DNA from: Bathymodiolus brooksi
Lineage: Eukaryota; Mollusca; Bivalvia; Mytilida; Modiolidae
Direction: 5' to 3'
DNA length: 64,000 bases
Assembly (NCBI GenBank): GCA_963680875.1
Contig: OY804579.1
Coordinates: 17,717,804-17,781,803, forward strand
The notes under the pieces were generated by a model. It was not told the DNA's origin. It searched no databases and was given only the letters and a program-made list of their open reading frames with translations. A program made the translations under genes and the position numbers. Below, in pieces: positions 13,501-28,500 of the stretch. Within the stretch, counting starts at the first letter, position 1. Each line of letters opens with the position of its first letter.

Positions 13501-16500
13501 ACGTGTGTAACTTGTCAACGAACCTCATAATGGAGTAAGACATGGATTGTAGTCTGTGTGTAACTTGTCAACGAACCTCATACCGGAGTAAGACATGGAT
13601 TGTAGTCTGTGTGTAACCTGTCAACGAACCTCATACCAGAGTAAGACATGGATTGTAGTCTGCGTGTAACTTGTCAACAAACCTCATACCAGAGTAAGAC
13701 ATGGATTGTAATCTGTGTGTAACTTGTCAACGAACCTCATAATGGAGTAAGACATGGATTGTAGTCTGTGTGTAACTTGTCAACAAACCTCATACCAGAG
13801 TAAGACATGGATTGTAGTCTGTGTGTAACTTGTCAACGAACCTCATACCGGAGTAAGACATGGATTGTAGTCTGCGTGTAACTTGTCAACAAACCTCATA
13901 CCAGAGTAAGACATGGATTGTAGTCTGTGTGTAACTTGTCAACGAACATCATACCGAAGTAAGACATGGATTGTAATCTGTGTTTAACTTGTCAACGAAC
14001 CTCATACTGGAGTAAGACATGAAATGTATTCTGTGTGTAACTTGTCAACAAACCTCATACCAGAGTAAGACATGGATTGTAGTCGGTGTGTAACTTGTCA
14101 ACAAACCTCATACCAGAGTAAGACATGGATTGTAATACGTGTGTAACTTGTCAACGAACCTCATAATGGAGTAAGACATGGATTGTAGTCTGTGTGTAAC
14201 TTGTCAACGAACCTCATACCGGAGTAAGACATGGATTGTAGTCTGTGTGTAACCTGTCAACGAACCTCATACCAGAGTAAGACATGGATTGTAGTCTGCG
14301 TGTAACTTGTCAACAAACCTCATACCAGAGTAAGACATGGATTGTAATCTGTGTGTAACTTGTCAACGAACCTCATAATGGAGTAAGACATGGATTGTAG
14401 TCTGTGTGTAACTTGTCAACGAACCTCATACCAGAGTAAGACATGGATTGGAAGTCTGCGTGTAACTTGTCAACAAACCTCATACCAGAGTAAGACATGG
14501 ATTGTAGTATGTGTGTAACTTGTCAACAAACCTCATACCGGAGTAAGATATGGATTGTAATCTGTGTGTAACTTGTCAACAAACCTCATACCAGAGTAAG
14601 ACATGGATTGTAATATGTGTGTAACTTGTCAACGAACCTCATAATGGAGTAAGACATGGATTGTAGTCTGTGTGTAACTTGTCAACGAACCTCATACCGG
14701 AGTAAGACATGAATTGTAGTCTGTCTGTAACTTGTCAACAAACCTCATACCAGAGTAAGACATGGATTGTAGTCTGTGTGTAACTTGTCAACGAACCTCA
14801 TACTGGAGTAAGACATGGATTGTAGTCTGTGTGTAACTTGTCAACGAACCTCATACCAGAGTAAGACATGGATTGTAGTCTGTGTGTAACTTGTCAACGA
14901 ACCTCATAATGGAGTAAGACATGGATTGTAGTCTGTGTGTAACTTGTCAACAAACCTCATACCAGAGTAAGACATGGATTGTAGTCTGCGTGTAACTTGT
15001 CAACGAACCTCATACCAGAGTAAGACATGGATTGGAAGTCTGCATGTAACTTGTCAACAAACCTCATACCAGAGTAAGACATGAATTGTAGTCTGTCTGT
15101 AACCTGTCAACAAACCTCATACCAGAGTAAGACATGGATTGTAGTCTGTGTGTAACTTGTCAACGAACCTCATACCGGAGTAAGACATGGATTGTAGTCT
15201 GCGTGTAACTTGTCAACAAACCTCATACCAGAGTAAGACATGGATTGTAGTCTGTGTGTAACTTGTCAACGAACATCATACCGAAGTAAGACATGGATTG
15301 TAATCTGTGTGTAACTTGTCAACGAACCTCATACTGGAGTAAGACATGAATTGTATTCTGTGTGTAACTTGTCAACAAACCTCATACCAGAGTAAGACAT
15401 GGATTGTAGTCGGTGTGTAACTTGTCAACAAACCTCATACCAGAGTAAGACATGGATTGTAATATGTGTGTAACTTGTCAACGAACCTCATAATGGAGTA
15501 AGACATGGATTGTAGGCTGTGTGTAACTTGTCAACGAACCTCATACCGGAGTAAGACATGGATTGTAGTCTGTGTGTAACCTGTTAACGAACCTCATACC
15601 AGAGTAAGACATGGATTGTAGTCTGCGTGTAACTTGTCAACAAACCTCATACCAGAGTAAGACATGGATTGTAATCTGTGTGTAACTTGTCAACGAACCT
15701 CATAATGGAGTAAGACATGGATTGTAGTCTGTGTGTAACTTGTCAACAAACCTCATACCAGAGTAAGACATGGATTGTAGTCTGCGTGTAACTTGTCAAC
15801 GAACCTCATACCAGAGTAAGACATGGATTGGATGTCTGCAAGTAACTTGTCAACAAACCTCATACCAGAGTAAGACATGGATTGTAGTATGTGTGTAACT
15901 TGTCAACAAACCTCATACCGGAGTAAGATATGGATTGTAATCTGTGTGTAACTTGTCAACAAACCTCATACCAGAGTAAGACATGGATTGTAATATGTGT
16001 GTAACTTGTCAACGAACCTCATAATGGAGTAAGACATGGATTGTAGTCTGTGTGTAACTTGTCAACGAACCTCATACCGGAGTAAGACATGAATTGTAGT
16101 CTGTCTGTAACTTGTCAACAAACCTCATACCAGAGTAAGACATGGATTGTAGTCTGTGTGTAACTTGTCAACGAACCTCATACTGGAGTAAGACATGGAT
16201 TGTAGTCTGCGTGTAACTTGTCAACAAACCTCATACCAGAGTAAGACATGGATTGTAATCTGTGTGTAATTTGTCAACAAACCTCATACCAGAGTAAGAC
16301 ATGGATTGTAGTCTGTGTGTAACCTGTCAACAAACCGCATACCGGAGTAAGACATGGATTGTAATTTGTGTGTAACTTGTCAACGAACCTCATACTGGAG
16401 TAAGACATGAATTGTAGTCTGTGTTTAACTTGTCAACAAACCTCATACCAGAGTAAGATTTGGATTGTAGGCTGTGTGTAACTTGTCAACAAACCTCACT

Positions 16501-19500
16501 CCAGAGTAAGATATGGATTTTAGTATGCGTGTAACTTGTCAACAAACCTCATACCAGAGTGAGACATGGATTGCAATCTGTATGTAACTTGTCAACAAAC
16601 TTCATACCGGAGTAAGACATGGATTGTAATCTGTGTGTAACTTGTCGACAAACCTCATACTGGAGTAAGACATGAATTGTAGTCTGTGTGTAACTTTTCA
16701 ACAAACCTCATATCAGAGTAAGACATGGATTGTAATATGTGTCTAACTTGTCAATGAACCTCATAATGGAGTAAGACATGGATTGTAGTCTGTGCATAAC
16801 TTGTCAACAAACCTCATACCAGAGTAAGACATGGATTGTAGTCTGTGTGTAACTTGTCAACAAACCTCATACCAGAGTAAGACATGGATTGTGATATGTG
16901 TGTAACTTGTCAACGAACCTCATAATGGAGTAAGACATGGATTGTAGTCTGTGTGTAACTTTTCAACGAACCTCATACCGGAGTAAGACATGGATTGTAG
17001 TCTGTGTGTAACCTGTCAACGAACCTCATACCAGAGTAAGACATGGATTGTAGTCTGTGTGTAACTTGTCAACGAACCTCATACCGGAGTAAGACATGGA
17101 TTGTAGTTTGCGTGTAACTTGTCAACAAACCTCATACCAGAGTAAGATATGGATTGTAATCTGTGTGTAACTTGTCAACGAACCTCATAATGGAGTAAGA
17201 CATGGATTGTAGTCTGTGTGTAACTTGTCAACAAACCTCATACCAGAGTAAGACATGGATTGTAGTCTGCGTGTAACTTGTCAACGAACCTCATACCAGA
17301 GTAAGACATAGATTGGAAGTCTGCGTGTAACTTGTCAACAAACCTCATACCGGAGTAAGACATGAATTGTAGTCTGTCTGTAACTTGTCAACAAACCTCA
17401 TACCAGAGTAAGACATGGATTGTAGTCTGTTTGTAACTTGTCAACGAACCTCATACCGGAGTAAGACATGGATTGTAGTCTGCGTGTAACTTGTCAACAA
17501 ACCTCATACCAGAGTAAGACATGGATTGTAGTCTGTGTGTAACTTGTCAACAAACCTCATACCAGAGTAAGACATGGATTGTAATATGTGTGTAACTTGT
17601 CAACGAACCTCATAATGGAGTAAGACATGGATTGTAGTCTGTGTGTAACTTGTCAACGAACCTCATACCGAAGTAAGACATGGATTGTAGTCTGTGTGTA
17701 ACCTGTCAACGAACCTCATACCAGAGTAAGACATGGATTGTAGTCTGTGTGTAACTTGTCAACGAACCTCATACCGGAGTAAGACATGGATTGTAGTCTG
17801 CGTGTAACTTGTCAACAAACCTCATACCAGAGTAAGACATGGATTGTAATCTGTGTGTAACTTGTCAACGAACCTCATAATGGAGTAAGACATGGATTGT
17901 AGTCTGTGTGTAACTTGTCAACAAACCTCATACCAGAGTAAGACATGGATTGTAGTCTACGTGTAACTTGTCAACGAACCTCATACCAGAGTAAGACATG
18001 GATTGGAAGTCTGCGTGAAACTTGTCAACAAACCTCATACCAGAGTAAGACATGGATTGTAGTATGTGTGTAACTTGTCAACAAACCTCATACCGGAGTA
18101 AGATATGGATTGTAATCTGTGTGTAACTTGTCAACAAACCTCATACCAGAGTAAGACATGGATTGTAATATGTGTGTAACTTGTCAACGAACCTCATAAT
18201 GGAGTAGGACATGGATTGTAGTCTGTGTGTAACTTGTCAACGAACCTCATACCGGAGTAAGACATGAATTGTAGTATGTCTGTAACTTGTCAACAAACCT
18301 CATACCGGAGTAAGACATGGATTGTAGTCTGTGTGTAACCTGTCAACAAACCTCATACCGGAGTAAGACATGGATTGTAATTTGTGTGTAACTTGTCAAC
18401 GAACCTCATACCGGAGTAAGACATGAATTGTAGTCTGTGTTTAACTTGTCAACAGACCTCATACCAGAGTAAGACATGGATTGTAGTCTGTGTGTCACTT
18501 GTCAACAAACCTCACTCCAGAGTAAGATATGGATTGTAGTATGCGTGTAACTGGTCAACAAACCTCATACCAGAGTGAGACATGGATTGTAATCTGTGTG
18601 TAACTTGTCAACAAACTTCATACCAGAGTAAGATATGGATTGTAATCTGTGTGTAGCTTGTCGACCAACCTCATACTGGAGTAAGACATGAATTGTAGTC
18701 TGTGTGTAACTTTCCAACAAACCTCATACCAGAGTAAGACATGGACTGTAATATGTGTGTAACTTGTCAATGAACCTCATTATGGAGTAAGACATGGATT
18801 GTAGTCTGTCTGTAACTTGTCAACGAACCTCATACCGGAGTAAGACATGGATTGTAGTCTGTGTGTAACCTGTCACCGAACCTCATACCAGAGTAAGACA
18901 TGGATTGTAGTCTGTGTGTAACTTGTCAACGAACCTCATACCGGAGTAAGACATGGATTGTAGTCTGCGTGTAACTTGTCAACAAACCTCATACCAGAGT
19001 AAGACATGGATTGTAATCTGCGTGTAACTTGTCAACGAACCTCATAATGGAGTAAGACATGGATTGTAGTCTGTGTGTAACTTGTCAACAAACCTCATAC
19101 CAGAGTAAGACATGGATTGTAGTCTGCGTGTAACTTGTCAACGAACCTCATACCAGAGTAAGACATAGATTGGAAGTCTGCGTGTAACTTGTCAACAAAC
19201 CTCATACCGGAGTAAGACATGAATTGTAGTCTGTCTGTAACTTGTCAACAAACCTCATACCAGAGTAAGACATGGATTGTAGTCTGTTTGTAACTTGTCA
19301 ACGAACCTCATACCGGAGTAAGACATGGATTGTAGTCTGCGTGTAACTTGTCAACAAACCTCATACCAGAGTAAGACATGGATTGTAGTCTGTGTGTAAC
19401 TTGTCAACAAACCTCATACCGAAGTAAGACATGGATTGTAATCTGTGTGTAACTTGTCAACGAACTTCATACTGGAGTAAGACATGAATTGTAATCTGTG

Positions 19501-22500
19501 TGTAACTTGTCAACAAACCTCATACCAGAGTAAGACATGGATTGTAGTCTGTGTGTAACTTGTCAACAAACCTCATACCAGAGTAAGACATGGATTGTAA
19601 TATGTGTGTAACTTGTCAACGAACCTCATAATGGAGTAAGACATGGATTGTAGTCTGTGTGTAACTTGTCAACGAACCTCATACCGAAGTAAGACATGGA
19701 TTGTAGTCTGTGTGTAACCTGTCAACGAACCTCATACCAGAGTAAGACATGGATTGTAGTCTGTGTGTAACTTGTCAACGAACCTCATACCGGAGTAAGA
19801 CATGGATTGTAGTCTGCGTGTAACTTGTCAACAAACCTCATACCAGAGTAAGACATGGATTGTAATCTGTGTGTAACTTGTCAACGAACCTCATAATGGA
19901 GTAAGACATGGATTGTAGTCTGTGTGTAACTTGTCAACAAACCTCATACCAGAGTAAGACATGGATTGTAGTCTACGTGTAACTTGTCAACGAACCTCAT
20001 ACCAGAGTAAGACATGGATTGGAAGTCTGCGTGTAACTTGTCAACAAACCTCATACCAGAGTAAGACATGGATTGTAGTATGTGTGTAACTTGTCAACAA
20101 ACCTCATACCGGAGTAAGATATGGATTGTAATCTGTGTGTAACTTGTCAACAAACCTCATACCAGAGTAAAACATGGATTGTAATATGTGTGTAACTTGT
20201 CAACGAACCTCATAATGGAGTAGGACATGGATTGTAGTCTGTGTGTAACTTGTCAACGAACCTCATTCCGGAGTAAGACATGAATTGTAGTATGTCTGTA
20301 ACTTGTCAACAAACCTCATACCGGAGTAAGACATGGATTGTAGTCTGTGTGTAACCTGTCAACAAACCTCATACCGGAGTAAGACATGGATTGTAATTTG
20401 TGTGTAACTTGTCAACGAACCTCATACCGGAGTAAGACATGAATTGTAGTCTGTGTTTAACTTGTCAACAGACCTCATACCAGAGTAAGACATGGATTGT
20501 AGTCTGTGTGTAACTTGTCAACAAACCTCACTCCAGAGTAAGATATGGATTGTAGTATGCGTGTAACTGGTCAACAAACCTCATACCAGAGTGAGACATG
20601 GATTGTAATCTGTGTGTAACTTGTCAACAAACTTCATACCAGAGTAAGATATGGATTGTAATCTGTGTGTAACTTGTCGACCAACCTCATACTGGAGTAA
20701 GACATGAATTGTAGTCTGTGTGTAACTTTCCAACAAACCTCATACCAGAGTAAGACATGGATTGTAATATGTGTGTAACTTGTCAATGAACCTCATTATG
20801 GAGTAAGACATGGATTGTAGTCTGTCTGTAACTTGTCAACAAACCTCATACCGAAGTAAGACATGGATTGTAATCTGTGTGTAACTTGTCAACGAACTTC
20901 ATACTGGAGTAAGACATGAATTGTAATCTGTGTGTAACTTGTCAACAAACCTCATACCAGAGTAAGACATGGATTGTAGTCTGTGTGTAACTTGTCAACA
21001 AACCTCATACCAGAGTAAGACATGGATTGTAATATGTGTGTAACTTGTCAACGAACCTCATAATGGAGTAAGACATGGATTGTAGTCTGTGTGTAACTTG
21101 TCAACGAACCTCATACCGAAGTAAGACATGGATTGTAGTCTGTGTGTAACCTGTCAACGAACCTCATACCAGAGTAAGACATGGATTGTAGTCTGTGTGT
21201 AACTTGTCAACGAACCTCATACCGGAGTAAGACATGGATTGTAGTCTGCGTGTAACTTGTCAACAAACCTCATACCAGAGTAAGACATGGATTGTAATCT
21301 GTGTGTAACTTGTCAACGAACCTCATAATGGAGTAAGACATGGATTGTAGTCTGTGTGTAACTTGTCAACAAACCTCATACCGAAGTAAGACATGGATTG
21401 TAATCTGTGTGTAACTTGTCAACGAACTTCATACTGGAGTAAGACATGAATTGTAATCTGTGTGTAACTTGTCAACAAACCTCATACCAGAGTAAGACAT
21501 GGATTGTAGTCTGTGTGTAACTTGTCAACAAACCTCATACCAGAGTAAGACATGGATTGTAATATGTGTGTAACTTGTCAACGAACCTCATAATGGAGTA
21601 AGACATGGATTGTAGTCTGTGTGTAACTTGTCAACGAACCTCATACCGAAGTAAGACATGGATTGTAGTCTGTGTGTAACCTGTCAACGAACCTCATACC
21701 AGAGTAAGACATGGATTGTAGTCTGTGTGTAACTTGTCAACGAACCTCATACCGGAGTAAGACATGGATTGTAGTCTGCGTGTAACTTGTCAACAAACCT
21801 CATACCAGAGTAAGACATGGATTGTAATCTGTGTGTAACTTGTCAACGAACCTCATAATGGAGTAAGACATGGATTGTAGTCTGTGTGTAACTTGTCAAC
21901 GAACCTCATTCCGGAGTAAGACATGAATTGTAGTATGTCTGTAACTTGTCAACAAACCTCATACCGGAGTAAGACATGGATTGTAGTCTGTGTGTAACCT
22001 GTCAACAAACCTCATACCGGAGTAAGACATGGATTGTAATTTGTGTGTAACTTGTCAACGAACCTCATACCGGAGTAAGACATGGATTGTAGTCTGTGTT
22101 TAACTTGTCAACAGACCTCATACCAGAGTAAGACATGGATTGTAGTCTGTGTGTAACTTGTCAACAAACCTCACTCCAGAGTAAGATATGGATTGTAGTA
22201 TGCGTGTAACTGGTCAACAAACCTCATACCAGAGTGAGACATGGATTGTAATCTGTGTGTAACTTGTCAACAAACTTCATACCAGAGTAAGATATGGATT
22301 GTAATCTGTGTGTAACTTGTCGACCAACCTCATACTGGAGTAAGACATGAATTGTAGTCTGTGTGTAACTTTCCAACAAACCTCATACCAGAGTAAGACA
22401 TGGATTGTAATATGTGTGTATCTTTTCAATGAACCTCATTATGGAGTAAGACATGGATTGTAGTCTGTCTGTAACTTGTCAACAAACCTCATACCGAAGT

Positions 22501-25500
22501 AAGACATGGATTGTAATCTGTGTGTAACTTGTCAACGAACTTCATACTGGAGTAAGACATGAATTGTAATCTGTGTGTAACTTGTCAACAAACCTCATAC
22601 CAGAGTAAGACATGGATTGTAGTCTGTGTGTAATTTGTCAACAAACCTCATACCAGAGTAAGACATGGATTGTAATATGTGTGTAACTTGTCAACGAACC
22701 TCATAATGGAGTAAGACATGGATTGTAGTCTGTGTGTAACTTGTCAACGAACCTCATACCGAAGTAAGACATGGATTGTAGTCTGTGTGTAACCTGTCAA
22801 CGAACCTCATACCAGAGTAAGACATGGATTGTAGTCTGTGTGTAACTTGTCAACGAACCTCATACCGGAGTAAGACATGGATTGTAGTCTGCGTGTAACT
22901 TGTCAACAAACCTCATACCAGAGTAAGACATGGATTGTAATCTGTGTGTAACTTGTCAACGAACCTCATAATGGAGTAAGACATGGATTGTAGTCTGTGT
23001 GTAACTTGTCAACAAACCTCATACCGAAGTAAGACATGGATTGTAATCTGTGTGTAACTTGTCAACGAACTTCATACTGGAGTAAGACATGAATTGTAAT
23101 CTGTGTGTAACTTGTCAACAAACCTCATACCAGAGTAAGACATGGATTGTAGTCTGTGTGTAACTTGTCAACAAACCTCATACCAGAGTAAGACATGGAT
23201 TGTAATATGTGTGTAACTTGTCAACGAACCTCATAATGGAGTAAGACATGGATTGTAGTCTGTGTGTAACTTGTCAACGAACCTCATACCGAAGTAAGAC
23301 ATGGATTGTAGTCTGTGTGTAACCTGTCAACGAACCTCATACCAGAGTAAGACATGGATTGTAGTCTGTGTGTAACTTGTCAACGAACCTCATACCGGAG
23401 TAAGACATGGATTGTAGTCTGCGTGTAACTTGTCAACAAACCTCATACCAGAGTAAGACATGGATTGTAATCTGTGTGTAACTTGTCAACGAACCTCATA
23501 ATGGAGTAAGACATGGATTGTAGTCTGTGTGTAACTTGTCAACAAACCTCATACCAGAGTAAGACATGGATTGTAGTCTACGTGTAACTTGTCAACGAAC
23601 CTCATACCAGAGTAAGACATGGATTGGAAGTCTGCGTGTAACTTGTCAACAAACCTCATACCAGAGTAAGACATGGATTGTAGTATGTGTGTAACTTGTC
23701 AACAAACCTCATACCGGAGTAAGATATGGATTGTAATCTGTGTGTAACTTGTCAACAAACCTCATACCAGAGTAAAACATGGATTGTAATATGTGTGTAA
23801 CTTGTCAACGAACCTCATAATGGAGTAGGACATGGATTGTAGTCTGTGTGTAACTTGTCAACGAACCTCATTCCGGAGTAAGACATGAATTGTAGTATGT
23901 CTGTAACTTGTCAACAAACCTCATACCGGAGTAAGACATGGATTGTAGTCTGTGTGTAACCTGTCAACAAACCTCATACCGGAGTAAGACATGGATTGTA
24001 ATTTGTGTGTAACTTGTCAACGAACCTCATACCGGAGTAAGACATGAATTGTAGTCTGTGTTTAACTTGTCAACAGACCTCATACCAGAGTAAGACATGG
24101 ATTGTAGTCTGTGTGTAACTTGTCAACAAACCTCACTCCAGAGTAAGATATGGATTGTAGTATGCGTGTAACTGGTCAACAAACCTCATACCAGAGTGAG
24201 ACATGGATTGTAATCTGTGTGTAACTTGTCAACAAACTTCATACCAGAGTAAGATATGGATTGTAATCTGTGTGTAACTTGTCGACCAACCTCATACTGG
24301 AGTAAGACATGAATTGTAGTCTGTGTGTAACTTTCCAACAAACCTCATACCAGAGTAAGACATGGATTGTAATATGTGTGTATCTTGTCAATGAACCTCA
24401 TTATGGAGTAAGACATGGATTGTAGTCTGTCTGTAACTTGTCAACAAACCTCATACAGGAGTAAGACATGGATTGTAGTCTGTGTGTAACCTGTCACCGA
24501 ACCTCATACCAGAGTAAGACATGGATTGTAGTCTGTGTGTAACTTGTCAACGAACCTCATACCGGAGTAAGACATGGATTGTAGTCTGCGTGTAACTTGT
24601 CAACAAACCTCATACCAGAGTAAGACATGGATTGTAATCTGCGTGTAACTTGTCAACGAACCTCATAATGGAGTAAGACATGGATTGTAGTCTGTGTGTA
24701 ACTTGTCAACAAACCTCATACCAGAGTAAGACATGGATTGTAGTCTGCGTGTAACTTGTCAACGAACCTCATACCAGAGTAAGACATGGATTGGAAGACT
24801 GCGTGTAACTTGTCAACAAACCTCATACCAGAGTAAGACATGGATTGTAGTATGTGTGTAACTTGTCAACAAACCTCATACCGGAGTAAGATATGGATTG
24901 TAATCTGTGTGTAACTTGTCAACGAACCTCATACCAGAGTAAGACATCAATTGCAGTCTGTCTGTAACCTGTCAACAAACCTCATACCAGAGTAAGACAT
25001 GGATTGTAGTCTGTGTGTAACTTGTCAACGAACCTCATACCGGAGTAAGACATGGATTGTAGTCTGCGTGTAACTTGTCAACAAACCTCATACCAGAGTA
25101 AGACATGGATTGTAGTCTGTGTGTAACTTGTCAACGAACATCATACCGAAGTAAGACATGGATTGTAATCTGTGTGTAACTTGTCAACGAACCTCATACT
25201 GGAGTAAGACATGAATTGTATTCTGTGTGTAACTTGTCAACAAACCTCATACCAGAGTAAGACATGGATTGTAGTCGGTGTGTAACTTGTCAACAAACCT
25301 CATACCAGAGTAAGACATGGATTGTAATATGTGTGTAACTTGTCAACGAACCTCATAATGGAGTAAGACATGGATTGTAGGCTGTGTGTAACTTGTCAAC
25401 GAACCTCATACCGGAGTAAGACATGGATTGTAGTCTGTGTGTAACCTGTCAACGAACCTCATACCAGAGTAAGACATGGATTGTAGTCTGCGTGTAACTT

Positions 25501-28500
25501 GTCAACAAACCTCATACCAGAGTAAGACATGGATTGTAATCTGTGTGTAACTTGTCAACGAACCTCATAATGGAGTAAGACATGGATTGTAGTCTGTGTG
25601 TAACTTGTCAACAAACCTCATACCAGAGTAAGACATGGATTGTAGTCTGCGTGTAACTTGTCAACGAACCTCATACCAGAGTAAGACATGGATTGGAAGT
25701 CTGCAAGTAACTTGTCAACAAACCTCATACCAGAGTAAGACATGGATTGTAGTATGTGTGTAACTTGTCAACAAACCTCATACCGGAGTAAGATATGGAT
25801 TGTAATCTGTGTGTAACTTGTCAACAAACCTCATACCAGAGTAAGACATGGATTGTAATATGTGTGTAACTTGTCAACGTACCTCATAATGGAGTAAGAC
25901 ATGGATTGTAGTCTGTGTGTAACTTGTCAACGAACCTCATACCGGAGTAAGACATGAATTGTAGTCTGTCTGTAACTTGTCAACAAACCTCATACCAGAG
26001 TAAGACATGGATTGTAGTCTGTGTGTAACTTGTCAACGAACCTCATACTGGAGTAAGACATGGATTGTAGTTTGCGTGTAACTTGTCAACAAACCTCATA
26101 CCAGAGTAAGATATGGATTGTAATCTGTGTGTAACTTGTCAACGAACCTCATAATGGAGTAAGACATGGATTGTAGTCTGTGCGTAACTTGTCAACAAAC
26201 CTCATACCAGAGTAAGACATGGATTGTAATCTGTGTGTAACTTGTCAACGAACTTCATACTGGAGTAAGACATGAATTGTAATCTGTGTGTAACTTGTCA
26301 ACAAACCTCATACCAGAGTAAGACATGGATTGTAGTCTGTGTGTAACTTGTCAACAAACCTCATACCAGAGTAAGACATGGATTGTAATATGTGTGTAAC
26401 TTGTCAACGAACCTCATAATGGAGTAAGACATGGATTGTAGTCTGTGTGTAACTTGTCAACGAACCTCATACCGAAGTAAGACATGGATTGTAGTCTGTG
26501 TGTAACCTGTCAACGAACCTCATACCAGAGTAAGACATGGATTGTAGTCTGTGTGTAACTTGTCAACGAACCTCATACCGGAGTAAGACATGGATTGTAG
26601 TCTGCGTGTAACTTGTCAACAAACCTCATACCAGAGTAAGACATGGATTGTAATCTGTGTGTAACTTGTCAACGAACCTCATAATGGAGTAAGACATGGA
26701 TTGTAGTCTGTGTGTAACTTGTCAACAAACCTCATACCAGAGTAAGACATGGATTGTAGTCTACGTGTAACTTGTCAACGAACCTCATACCAGAGTAAGA
26801 CATGGATTGGAAGTCTGCGTGTAACTTGTCAACAAACCTCATACCAGAGTAAGACATGGATTGTAGTATGTGTGTAACTTGTCAACAAACCTCATACCGG
26901 AGTAAGATATGGATTGTAATCTGTGTGTAACTTGTCAACAAACCTCATACCAGAGTAAGACATGGATTGTAATATGTGTGTAACTTGTCAACGAACCTCA
27001 TAATGGAGTAGGACATGGATTGTAGTCTGTGTGTAACTTGTCAACGAACCTCATACCGGAGTAAGACATGAATTGTAGTATGTCTGTAACTTGTCAACAA
27101 ACCTCATACCGGAGTAAGACATGGATTGTAGTCTGTGTGTAACCTGTCAACAAACCTCATACCGGAGTAAGACATGGATTGTAATTTGTGTGTAACTTGT
27201 CAACGAACCTCATACCGGAGTAAGACATGAATTGTAGTCTGTGTTTAACTTGTCAACAGACCTCATACCAGAGTAAGACATGGATTGTAGTCTGTGTGTA
27301 ACTTGTCAACAAACCTCACTCCAGAGTAAGATATGGATTGTAGTATGCGTGTAACTGGTCAACAAACCTCATACCAGAGTGAGACATGGATTGTAATCTG
27401 TGTGTAACTTGTCAACAAACTTCATACCAGAGTAAGATATGGATTGTAATCTGTGTGTAACTTGTCGACCAACCTCATACTGGAGTAAGACATGAATTGT
27501 AGTATGTGTGTAACTTTCCAACAAACCTCATACCAGAGTAAGACATGGATTGTAATATGTGTGTAACTTGTCAATGAACCTCATTATGGAGTAAGACATG
27601 GATTGTAGTCTGTCTGTAACTTGTCAACGAACCTCATACCGGAGTAAGACATGGATTGTAGTCTGTGTGTAACCTGTCACCGAACCTCATACAAGAGTAA
27701 GACATGGATTGTAGTCTGTGTGTAACTTGTCAACGAACCTCATACCGGAGTAAGACATGGATTGTAGTCTGCGTGTAACTTGTCAACAAACCTCATACCA
27801 GAGTAAGACATGGATTGTAATCTGCGTGTAACTTGTCAACGAACCTCATAATGGAGTAAGACATGGATTGTAGTCTGTGTGTAACTTGTCAACAAACCTC
27901 ATACCAGAGTAAGACATGGATTGTAGTCTGCGTGTAACTTGTCAACGAACCTCATACCAGAGTAAGACATGGATTGGAAGTCTGCGTGTAACTTGTCAAC
28001 AAACCTCATACCAGAGTAAGACATGGATTGTAGTATGTGTGTAACTTGTCAACAAACCTCATACCGGAGTAAGATATGGATTGTAATCTGTGTGTAACTT
28101 GTCAACGAACCTCATAATGGAGTAAGACATGGATTGTAGTCTGTGTGTAACTTGTCAACAAACCTCATACCAGAGTAAGACATGGATTGTAATCTGTGTG
28201 TAACTTGTCAACGAACCTCATAATGGAGTAAGACATGGATTGTAGTCTGTGTGTAACTTGTCAACAAACCTCATACCAGAGTAAGACATGGATTGTAGTC
28301 TGCGTGTAACTTGTCAACGAACCTCATACCAGAGTAAGACATGGATTGGAAGTCTGCGTGTAACTTGTCAACAAACCTCATACCAGAGTAAGACATGGAT
28401 TGTAGTATGTGTGTAACTTGTCAACAAACCTCATACCGGAGTAAGATATGGATTGTAATCTGTGTGTAACTTGTCAACAAACCTCATACCAGAGTAAGAC